A stretch of 64,000 nt of DNA from Lineus longissimus (taxonomy: Eukaryota; Nemertea; Pilidiophora; Heteronemertea; Lineidae). This document shows positions 54,816 through 64,000 of this stretch, in pieces. Position 1 is the first letter of the stretch. The number at the start of each line of letters is the position of its first letter. The stretch is from positions 10,046,001 through 10,110,000 of the forward strand of contig NC_088320.1 in assembly GCF_910592395.1 (NCBI RefSeq). Direction: 5' to 3'. Below the pieces are notes generated by a model. That model was not told where the DNA came from, searched no databases, and saw only the letters and a program-made list of their open reading frames with translations. The translations under genes and the position numbers were made by a program.

Positions 54816-57800
54816 TGAAATGGCCAGGGCCATTGTGCTCACCTGTCGATATGAAAGGGAGAGTATGAGGAAGAACTTGTCATTGTTAGGGGTTAATCAT
54901 GCAATAGTTGTGGGATGGTGTAGTTTGTCTTTAAAAAATGGAGTTAGTCGTATTGTTTTCCGCGTGCACATGTTACTGACGTTGAAATAAGTGAATCGAT
55001 ATTTGTGGGAGAAGCTGAGAGATGTTTTCTGGCCAATTAAGACGGGTTTACATGTGTCTTAGCTATTCAGTGACTATTGAAAATAAACAGCGCATTTACA
55101 TTTTATAAAACCTGCTGGCATTGGCCGAAATTTCAAATGAATGGGATGTACCTGTGGAATTGCGTGTGATTACGCTATCTAGAAAGGAGTATTTATCCTC
55201 GGCTTGCGATTAGAGAGAAATGTTGAAAAATATGATACAAGAACAATTGAAGCAAGGAATGCACAGTATAGAATATGATGTACTGAGTAACTAGGTAGCA
55301 GTTTGTATTCATTTTTGAGACAATAACATAGTTACAAGACAGCCCTATAGTCGGATTCATAAGTAAATGTCACTGCCCTTTTGGGCCGCTGCGCAAAAAC
55401 TACTGGGCCGATTTCTTCAAAGTTTGGTTTTTCTTGAATCTAATTTCGGGACCCAAGAGGATTTTTATATTTCAGTAACCATGGTTACGAAAAAAAAATT
55501 TTTGTATGTATTGGTGTACATTGACGTAGTGTATTGATTTTGACATTTTCTCCTCTGTACTGCTTATTTCTGGATGCATTTTGCTAAAATGTTCAGGTTA
55601 ATTTTTTTTCGTGTGTATCTTTAAAGCTGCCAAGTTTCATTTAGAACTATCCATCAAAAAAATCGGGCCCTCCAGATTCCCCAAAAATGGCCATTTTTTT
55701 TCTTTATAATTTGCTAATCTCTAACCTGGAAATTGTGTTGGGTCCTGAAATTAGATTCAAGAAAAACCAAACTTTGAAGAAATCGGCCCAATAGTTTTTG
55801 CACAGCGACCCAAAAGGGCAGTCAGTGACATTTACTTATGAATCCGACTATACTACTTAGGCCTATATAAAAGCACTGATGACAGCTGCAGCAGTGCTAC
55901 ATTTTCATCATTATCATCATCTACTTTAGTCAACCAGCTCAGATGACCTTTCTTGGGGCAGTGATCGGTAACGGTGAACTCCTTCCGACCCAACAGGCAA
56001 ATGTTTACATTCGTGTCTCAGCTCCGTGTATCATATGGGCCGTGAAAACCGCAAAAAATCTGTACATGTTTTTGTAAGCGGTCGTCGCTCGCGCAAACTT
56101 GTCTTGCGTGTTTTTGTGAAAGAGGACGTCGGAGAACGCGGTCGTATATCAAAACAGACGTTAGGTGGCGCTCGCGCAAACTTCCCTCACATGTTTTTGT
56201 GAAAGAGGACGTCGGAGAACGCGGTCGTATATCAAAACAGACGTTGGGTGGCGTTCGCGCAAACTTCTCTCACATGTTTTTGTGAAAGAGGACGTCGGCG
56301 AACGCGGTCGTATAAAAAAACAGACGTTGGGTGGCGCTCGAGACGGGTCATCCTATTTAGCGTCCAGTGGCGACCAGTGGCGTCCAACGCGAAATAATAG
56401 GGTGTATATGGTTAAAAATGTTTTCAAGCTCCTAAAACACTTTCAATAAACAAGATTTAGAAGTTTGGTGGAGTTTGCAAACCTAGTTTTTGAATAATTA
56501 TCACAAGAAAACGATCTTAGTATGCGTCCAGCAAAAGTACTGGACGCCATGTTTGTTTTAGCTGCCGTTCCTTGGGTTTAAAGAAAAAGCGGAATCGGGA
56601 TCTGGCATCAGGAAGTTTGCGCGAGCGCCACTCAACGTCTGTTTTTTTATACGACCGCGTTCGCCGACGTCCTCTTTCACAAAAACATGTGAGGGAAGTT
56701 TGCGCGAGCGCCACCCAACGTCTGTTTTTTTATACGACCGCGTTCGCCGACGTCCTTTTTCACAAAAACATGTGAGGGAAGTTTGCGCGAGCGCCACCCA
56801 ACGTCTGTTTTGATATACGACCGCGTTCGCCGACGTCCTCTTTCACAAAAACATGCAAGACAAGTTTGCGCGAGCGACGACCGCTTACAAAAACATGTAC
56901 AGATTTTTTGCGGTTTTCACGGCCCATAGTATCATGGATTCATGTGTATACCAACACCGTTGTTGTGTTGACACACTGACTGACTCTGACTGTGTACATT
57001 TCTACAGCGACGAAAAACGATCACAAAAATGGTTCTTCTTTTTAAGCACTCGTGACAGGTTTACAAAAATTAAAGCAAGTGTTTTTTGTAGTTCCCCAAA
57101 AATGGCCAATTTTTTTCTTTATAATTTGCAAATCTCTAACCTGGAAATTGAGTTGGGTCCTGAAATTAGATTCAAGAAAAACCAAACTTTGAAGAAATCC
57201 GCCCAATAGTTTTTGCACAGCGACCTAAAAGGGCATGCAGTGACATTTAAGTTTATGAATCCGACTATACTACTTAGGCCTATATAAAAGCACTGATGAC
57301 AGCTGCAGCAGTGCTACATTTTCATCATTATCATCATCTACTTTAGTCAACCAGCTCAGATGACCTTTCTTGGGGCAGTGATCGGTAACGGTGAACTCCT
57401 CCGACCCAACAGGCAAATGTTTACATTCATGTCTCAGCTCCGTGTATCATGGATTCATGTGAATACCAACACCGTTGTTGTGTTGACACACTGACTGACT
57501 CTGACTGTGTACATTTCTACAGCGACGAAAAACGATCACAAAAATGGTTCTTTTTAAGCACTCGTGACAGGTTTACAAAAATTAAAGCAAGTGTTTTTAG
57601 TAGAGGTTTACCTAATGAATAGCGTCTGGGTGATTATAAACCATTAACTTGTGTTTAAAAGCCCACATTGTAACGAAAGGTTCCGGCTTGACGCTAATCT
57701 CCACTGACGGCAGCTGCCATTTTGCCATACTCTCGAAACTTTGGGATCGTCAAATGCAATGGAAATCACATAATTTCTGACACACACTGCTACAATTCAT

Positions 57801-58848
57801 CATTTTATTGTTCTTTCACAGTATTATTACGCCACCCCGATTCGCAAGGCAGCTTGTACCAACTGGCTCTGCATTGACTATCCCCATTCCAAGCCGAAGA
57901 ACAGTGTGACAAGTTTCTCATTTTACCTTCCAATCACAGTCAAAATTTTCTAAAACAACCGGCAATGAGGACAAACTAATCATCTCAAACCAATCACAAG
58001 AATGTAATCAACACATACGACCTCATCCGCAGAGCGTATGATTAAGTTTTAGCATTTATTCAAGGTGATTTAATTCCTTCTTCGTCTCGCTTCAAATTCA
58101 TAAAATGGCTGTCTTCCATACTTGTAGTATGCAGATCTAGTGGCGCAGTACAACACTGCGCATATGGGATACCCCGACGGATTGCCTCGAACCGCGAAAT
58201 TCAAAACTGCTGGCAATGTGCCAACTGACATTTTTGCACAATACCGCCACCTAGTGATATGAAAAGAAATTAATCTATTTAATATCGAAACCTCTATATC
58301 AGGCCGACCTCTAAAACTTCATTTCAAACTTCAATCTGCTGGAATAAAGAAAATGGGCTTTTTTAACCTTGACCTACTTATACCTGAATAGTAGGTCACA
58401 CTGACCTAAATCTGTGTCAACATGTAGAGATGCCCAATAGGTGTCTACATATCAAATTTGGAGAGTCTATGACCAATAGCAAAAAAACGTGCCATGATCA
58501 AAGAAATTTTAGAGTTCGACCTCTGTGACCTTGAAATGAAGGTCAAATCAATAACCCGTGTGATATGTGATGTACCTTTATTAGATACACCCACCATAAA
58601 ATTTTCATCGCTCTAGCTTTAACCATAAGCTTCAAACTGACAAAAAAAGGTTTTCAAAGAGCGCCCCCTATATGGCAGACCAGCAGTCAAATTGCGCTGA
58701 TTTTCATTCTGAAGGAAGGTCTTGCCTTGGGGTACCCACACACCAAGTATGAACTTTCTGGGTCAAGCGGTTAAGAAACGTGCCACACAGGATACGGACG
58801 ACGACGGACACAGGGCTATCGTATAGACTCCCCTAACGGTGAGCCAAA
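54816..58848 (+). mobile_element. Hairpin-ended element E8 with internal duplication and foldback
   Basis: The left end is TGAAATGGCCAGGGCCATTG then GCTCACCTG. The right end is a (GAC)n tract and a degraded hairpin ending GAGCCAAA. It is close to E7 throughout. A segment of about 512 bp is tandemly duplicated (from about 55680; second copy about 57091-57600), and the first copy carries the 895-bp foldback at 56034-56928. The embedded MITE at 55345-55853 matches that of E7, and part of its right arm recurs at about 57130-57270 because of the duplication. Confidence 0.82.
56034..56928. mobile_element. Foldback transposon with tandem 83-bp repeats in both arms
   Basis: The termini TATGGGCCGTGAAAACCGC and their exact reverse complement enclose two long arms. 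Each arm contains three tandem units of 83 bp (AGAGGACGTC at 56121, 56204 and 56287), mirrored in the right arm (about 56620-56860). A unique centre of about 250 bp lies between. GTATCA flanks both sides (56028-56033 and 56929-56934), and the duplicated host segment keeps the empty site. Tandem repeats inside inverted arms are the hallmark of Foldback-type elements. The short frames in the arms are artefacts. Confidence 0.85.
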
Positions 58849-59571
58849 AACGGCAAGCAGCATAAGAAAGAGTGAATTAGCAAGTTTAAGATGATGAACG
58901 TTTTATTGCAATTCAAAGAATTAGCCTGGAATAGTAATTTTTTCACAGCGATTTGAAAATTGTTGATTTATGAACATTCCCATGCTAAAACAGGTCAGAT
59001 AAGGGATTAGGCCTGTGATTCGGGTACCTACTAGCACCCGATCTATTCTCACGCCCAGCTGATTCCAGCCGATTAGGGTTTTATACAGAATCCACGGGGG
59101 TCACCCACGGACTACAGACGGCACTACTGCAGGATCCCGTACAAAATGACCATCACTTCCAAAATGTTCTATAGCTAACCCTAACCAAAACCTCTCTTTG
59201 AAGCATTTGTCAGGGATTCTGCAATCAAGCCCTACAGACCCTCGAAATGATCAAAACAAACACGTTTTGAAACATGTGCCAACTTTAGGCCCAAAGTACA
59301 AGAGATTCCAAAAAGTCACAGCTTTGAAAATGACACCAAAAGATGCTACAGATATTTATGAATTTGAAATAAATCATGCCTTTGAAATAACTTTTACACC
59401 AACATTTACCTGATTTAAAACACTTTGCAAAGTTCGTCACTGACAATCCAAAACAATGTGGAGGTCTGACGTCATCCAACACGGAGGACAGCTTTCAGAA
59501 AGTCGCAAATCGCAACCTAAGAAATGGTGAAATACAAGCGTTCACCAACTTAACAACTTACCAGGAGGCTC
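58849..59571. other. Unassigned sequence
   Basis: No coding frame with support and no repeat end. It lies 3' (minus strand) of the predicted exon at 59572-59768. Confidence 0.4.
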
Positions 59572-59768
59572 TAAATCAATAGATCCCCCAAGGACAAATG
59601 TATCCCTAAAGCTTGACAGTCTAACTTGGCGCAGTTTTGATGAAAATAGACTTCCAACACGAAAATTTGCTCCAGTAAAAATGGTCCGGTTGTATACAAA
59701 ATCCCGACCTGGAAAACAGGTACTTGCTGCACAGCGGGTGCATGTAAAATACGGACCCAGGAGTTGTC
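59572..59768 (-). CDS. Candidate internal exon of an unrecognised gene
   Basis: On the minus strand an excellent acceptor (TTTCACCTCTTCGTTCCATC then TAG, ending at 59769) and an excellent donor (CCTG/GTAAGTTG) enclose 197 bases that are open in one frame: QLLGPYFTCTRCAASTC, then GRDFVYNRTIFTGANFRV and VRLSSFRDTFVLGGSIDL. The Cys pattern and alternating hydrophobics would suit an extracellular or membrane-protein domain. No neighbouring exons were identified and I do not recognise the family. Confidence 0.45.
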
Positions 59769-61921
59769 CTAGATGGAACGAAGAGGTGAAAGACAAATTT
59801 TGTTACACTAGTATTAACCCCTTCTATCAGGATTACAGGTCTTTTTATCACCCTGTATAGTAGATGGCATACATGTAGTGTCCTTCTCGAAATTTCCCTT
59901 TTGAGACAGAAATCATGACATTCTTCACCAATGACATCAGACCAACAACATCAAATACCAAAAGCATTAATCAAGGAGGATACCGCGGTGACGTCACATC
60001 ACGTGATCCCGACCCATATTAGTGATCGCTATGGCCAATCAGATTCAGTCTACTGACAGCACCAGCACTGAACACAACCTCCATGTCTCACTGTCTGGTG
60101 CGCTCCTGTACACAAAAACACCAATAGACATGAAATATTGCAATACCTAGTATGGATTCTTCCTGTGTAAAATAAAATTTACAGAGCAGATTAACTTCCA
60201 CGAATAAAAAAGACGTTTGACGTGGCCAAAGTGCGGAAATAATGTCTCCGCTAAAATACACTACGAAATACACTAGGCAATGCACTACGCAATATACAGT
60301 AGAGATGCAGTTGAGTTTGTTATTGTTTTGACTTAGAAGCCCGCCCATATCATAATATATTCATGTATTCATGAAGTATGACTCATTTCTGTCCCATACA
60401 ACTCTAAGAACAGTCAGTTTCTCCTTAAATCATCACCGAAACCGCGATATCCGCAGGAAGATTTCGTTCTAGTGTCCGAAAATGCATGATCTTACAGGGG
60501 CGCTAACTCGACAAATAGAGGGGATCTATGGGGATCTATGCGAGTTTTAGGTATTACAGGTCTCGAACTTGTAAAATCTGTAAACATGCCTCCAAATCCC
60601 ATTATGATAATGAAGAGATTGCCCCATATCTGGGAGACTGTTTTGAAACCATCGCTAATTTTGGAAGATCGGTGCCCGGCTATTTGGTTTAAAAAACCCT
60701 ATTTTCCCCATCAAAACAGCACTTTTCATTATTCAAATGATAGCTTATTGTCTGAAGACTTATTTCATAGCAGAAAAGTACTAATAACTCTGATTTGATG
60801 CGAAAAATCTAACTTTTTTGATGACTTGATTTTCCCTTGGCCGTGGATCGGAGACAAGACCACAATTGATTTTCCAAGCCATTTCCAGTTATTTAAAATG
60901 CCTGCCATTAAAGAATGCGTGGAGCTGTGAAACTGAAATTCGGATATGATATACGGGTTAGTCTTGCGAGTAACTGGTGCGATGGAAATTGGTGATTGAC
61001 CACGGAAATTTTTTTTAAAATTGACAAGTTTGACACAAGTGGACATTTTTACCCATTTCGGCCATTTTCACTCCAAATTTGAACCACCCCCCCTATGGCC
61101 AGGTTGTCAAAATTCAAAATTATTTTTTTTACCAAACAATTTATTTATATCTGTAGACTTGCCACAGCAAATATTTTTTCAATACCTCTCCAAATATGTA
61201 CTTGAGAGTAAAAAACATGCACTCGTCTAATAGATAGGCCTGGACCCTCCAACCTATGAATATTCATTAGTGGTCTTGTCTCAATGAAGAGGGATAATCT
61301 TGAGATATCAATGAAATATGCCTTTTCCCAAGCATTTGAGATGTCTTGACTAACATAACCAAGTTTCATCAAAAATGAACTTGATTTGAGCGAGCTATTA
61401 ACGTTTTAAAATTTTGTCCGATACGGACAACCTACCTTATATTTCGTCTTCAAATTGTTTACAGACTGTCTTCAAGTTAAGCTCATTAACTCGTAGAATT
61501 CTTAATCGAATGGTACCGAATCTTCGACAAATCACCAGTGGTCTACAGTCAATCTGAAATAGGAATTTGAAACAATTTTAATTCATGAGAAATATTCAAA
61601 AATTTCAATTTTTTGGAAAAAAGTTGTCTTTTTAAAGGATGTTCCAAGGTTGTGACAGTGGTATCATGCTGAAAATGTCAAAATTTCAAATCGAACAATA
61701 TTAACTTTGTCTGAAATTTGAAAAACAACAAATATATGATGCATTATAAGCATGGAAAGCTTGTTAGTAAGGTGTGAAATGAGAAAAAGATTAACCCATA
61801 TGTTATCTCCCTGTCTGTCACATCCAAGTCTGACACTTCCACAACAGCAACCATTGTCATCGCTATTGTCCTATCAACATCGACCCTTTTGTAATCTCTT
61901 GTCCTTTCTTGTGTATTTTCA
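59769..61921. other. Unassigned intergenic or intronic sequence
   Basis: No coding frame with support, RNA gene or repeat end. It ends in a strong acceptor (CTTTCTTGTGTATTTTCAG, AG at 61920-61921), which probably opens the exon that holds the transposase ORF. Confidence 0.45.
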
Positions 61922-62010
61922 GTCTGTTGAAGGAAGCATCCCGAAATAGACATCTCCTAGGAGTACGATTTTAAGCGAAGAAAGACAAGTATACGAAAAG
62001 ACAAGACAAG

Positions 62011-64000
62011 ATGAGGACAAAGGCGAGGAGATTGATAGGAAAACGGGGTTCTCCGAGGCGTGCTAGGGCATCGAATGCAGCAATGAGAACAATGTTCAAG
62101 AGCGGACACGTGCGGAGTGGAGGTGTCGAGGTGGTGAGCGACGACGAACGAGAAGTAGGCCTACAACCCACATGGAGACGACTCACGCCCCAGGAGTACG
62201 GACAGGTCACAACGATGGGACACGACGGCAAAAGACACATACCGGATATTAATAACCGTACTGCCAAGAATGTCAACTTACTACGGCTGAACATGAAAGA
62301 AGACACTGATGATGAGATGGAGATACCAGATGAGACCATGGAGCATGATCACGAGAGTTTCGTTGTTCAGACAACCAAACTGATGGATGTGCTCAACGAC
62401 GTTAACAGGGCCCATAGCGAATATCACGTGAACTGTCAGCCGATATTCAAATATGGAGAGGTACGTAAGCAGGGGGTGTGTTGTTCAGTCACTGTGGTGT
62501 GTAAAAACTGTGGTTTTTATTCGAAATTGTATAAACTTTTTGAGGACATAGACACTGGCAAGCGCGGACGAAAAGCCGCTCTTCCAAATGTTGCATTACA
62601 GATTGCGTTGCAGGACACAATGATTGGCAACGAGAGTATGAGTTACATACTGAGCATGATGGGAATCCCGCCCCCCTGTAGGAGTATCATGCAAAAGCAG
62701 GCAAATAAGGTTGGTGATGAAACAGTTAAAATGAATGTGGCCGATATGGCAGACATACGCGAGAACTTGAAAAGGATACTGCGCCTAAGAAATCAGGACG
62801 ACACAGGAATCAATGTCCAAGCTGATGGACGCTATAATAGTTTACACCTCACTTCGAGGAACAAGATGGGCCGTTGTGCGAGCACAATGACTGGATTATG
62901 TGTTGAAAATGTGACAGATGAACACAAAATCATTGACATTGAGGTTAAAACAAAACTCTGCTGGATAGGGGCTGCAATGCGGGCGAAAGGTTTTGAAGTT
63001 AAATGTGGTGCCACTGGCACAAACGTTGACGAACGACACTCGAAGTGCACGGCTAACTTTCCTGAAGCAGATGCATTCAGAGAATATGATCTTGGGGTTG
63101 CATTTGCCGAGACTTTTGAGAAACAGGGCCTACATGTAGAACATTTGACTACAGATGGTGATTCCAGTTCATTCAAAGGGTTAACTGATGCAACAAAAAA
63201 GCTCTTCGGCGGCTTGTTCACGGTGAAGCATCAACTTGACTCTATACATTTGCATCAAGCCCAGACGCGTGCAGGACATAGAGCTGAATTCAGTAAAGGT
63301 ATGTTCCCGGGACGTACTGCTGAGGAGAGAACACTGTTAAAAACAACGTTTCTGAATGATCTTAGGGTAAGGTCATCCAAGATTTTGCAATCTCTATTCA
63401 AGCGCTGCAACGGTGATCTTGACAGGATCATGGGATACCTGTATGACACTGTTGCCTGTGTTGTGAACTGCTATGGTGGTGACTGCACTGGTTGTCGACA
63501 GAACGAATTCTCACTGTGCTCAGGCACAACTGGTTCTTGGTGGCACAAATCAACACGATGGTCATCTTACGGTGAGATTCCCAAGTTTAAAATGACAGTG
63601 ATTGACAAGAACTTGGTACATCTCGTTTTGGAGGTATGCCTTAGTAAAGGAGCGTTGCAACAGCTGAGTCTTGGCGTGACAACCCAGGGGGTCGAGTCCA
63701 AGAATCGAGGTCTGTCGGCCAGCGATCCTAAGATTGTGACCAGGAGCAGGAACTCAACCCCTCGTATCCATTCAGCAGCCCACAGAATGAACCATAACAT
63801 AGCCGAGAGCGGGCGACGGAAACTAAAGTGGTTCAACATCGAAGTCGATACTTGTTGCCGCCCAATGAAAGCACTGGACAGAATTGCAATGAACAGGCAG
63901 TACACAGTCAGGTACCAACGGAGTGCTAGACACCAGAAGTTAGCTGGTGTTTTGAAAAACATCAGGGCAACAGATTACTTCACCAAAAAGAAAAACAAAA
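62011..64000 (+). CDS. Mutator-like transposase-domain protein, incomplete at window end
   Basis: An uninterrupted frame of at least 663 codons runs from ATG 62011 to the window end. The preceding in-frame stop is at 61972, and -3 is A, so 62011 is the natural start. The basic N-terminus is followed by an acidic stretch and a CKNC motif (residues 164-167). Three acidic positions fit a DDE core: Asp272 in NVQADGRYN, Asp382 in HLTTDGDSSSFKGL and Glu562 in TTQGVESKNRG. Between them are a CTANFPEAD segment and a Cys-rich insert (Cys483, 487, 492, 495). The spacing and phrases (CxANxxxxD, DGDSxxF, then GVESKNR) match the pattern I know for animal Mutator-like transposases. No ITRs are visible in the window. 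It could be an active transposase or a domesticated gene. Confidence 0.78.
   Translation, partial: MRTKARRLIGKRGSPRRARASNAAMRTMFKSGHVRSGGVEVVSDDEREVGLQPTWRRLTPQEYGQVTTMGHDGKRHIPDINNRTAKNVNLLRLNMKEDTDDEMEIPDETMEHDHESFVVQTTKLMDVLNDVNRAHSEYHVNCQPIFKYGEVRKQGVCCSVTVVCKNCGFYSKLYKLFEDIDTGKRGRKAALPNVALQIALQDTMIGNESMSYILSMMGIPPPCRSIMQKQANKVGDETVKMNVADMADIRENLKRILRLRNQDDTGINVQADGRYNSLHLTSRNKMGRCASTMTGLCVENVTDEHKIIDIEVKTKLCWIGAAMRAKGFEVKCGATGTNVDERHSKCTANFPEADAFREYDLGVAFAETFEKQGLHVEHLTTDGDSSSFKGLTDATKKLFGGLFTVKHQLDSIHLHQAQTRAGHRAEFSKGMFPGRTAEERTLLKTTFLNDLRVRSSKILQSLFKRCNGDLDRIMGYLYDTVACVVNCYGGDCTGCRQNEFSLCSGTTGSWWHKSTRWSSYGEIPKFKMTVIDKNLVHLVLEVCLSKGALQQLSLGVTTQGVESKNRGLSASDPKIVTRSRNSTPRIHSAAHRMNHNIAESGRRKLKWFNIEVDTCCRPMKALDRIAMNRQYTVRYQRSARHQKLAGVLKNIRATDYFTKKKNK

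Noticed and set aside
56165-56797. Frames beginning MALAQTSLTCFCE in both foldback arms
   Set aside because: They mirror each other because the arms are inverted repeats, and repeat with the 83-bp unit.
61971-63962. Several minus-strand frames at the right end
   Set aside because: They are antisense shadows of the long plus-strand transposase frame, which is open from 62011 to the window end.

Overview
The window looks like repeat-rich, AT-leaning nuclear DNA of a marine invertebrate. There are no operons. Introns have GT-AG borders. Many mobile families occur side by side: DIRS, CR1/L2-like LINEs, Helitrons, a Mutator-like transposase, MITEs, foldback elements and a hammerhead-ribozyme tandem insertion. 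This mixture is familiar from molluscs, brachiopods and non-chordate deuterostomes. The sequence alone does not decide between them, and I name no species.

Layout. 1-14717 is one tandem satellite of about 153 bp per unit with higher-order structure, split at 8246-10298 by a non-autonomous element with a 3' terminal hairpin. 14718-19512 is a decayed DIRS-type tyrosine-recombinase retrotransposon (gag, RT, RNase H, methyltransferase-like domain, recombinase, inverted terminal block). 19770-20277 carries the last two exons of an unrecognised host gene. 20.7-23.3 kb holds a 170-bp foldback and an 894-bp TIR element. 23344-26594 and 26741 to about 28313 are two copies of the hairpin-ended family; the first is split by a 777-bp element with a 9-bp target duplication. 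29033-30005 is a 973-bp insertion of 2.8 tandem units, each with a type I hammerhead ribozyme motif, between 15-bp direct repeats. 30404-30840 is the 3' end of a classical Helitron (minus strand).

32131-35596 is a five-exon THAP-domain gene whose fifth exon is interrupted by a hairpin-ended element. 35904-38232 is a decayed antisense LINE containing a hAT-like insertion. 39297-41940 and 54816-58848 are two close copies of a second hairpin-ended family; the later copy has an internal duplication and an 895-bp foldback with tandem-repeat arms. 44604-53344 (minus) is a transposase-like gene broken by at least four insertions, including a nearly complete CR1/L2-like LINE (47.4-50.6 kb). 59572-59768 is a likely minus-strand exon. 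62011-64000 is an uninterrupted Mutator-like transposase ORF that runs off the window end.

The most notable signals are the ribozyme tandem insertion and the hairpin-ended elements. In the latter, a short motif just inside the 5' end changes together with the stem of the 3' terminal hairpin from copy to copy, which suggests a matched pair of ends recognised by the same machinery (Helitron2/Helentron-like by analogy). Most open frames in the window are by-products of repeats. Genuine coding sequence is confined to the transposon proteins, the THAP gene, the 19.8-20.3 kb exons and the candidate exon at 59.6 kb.
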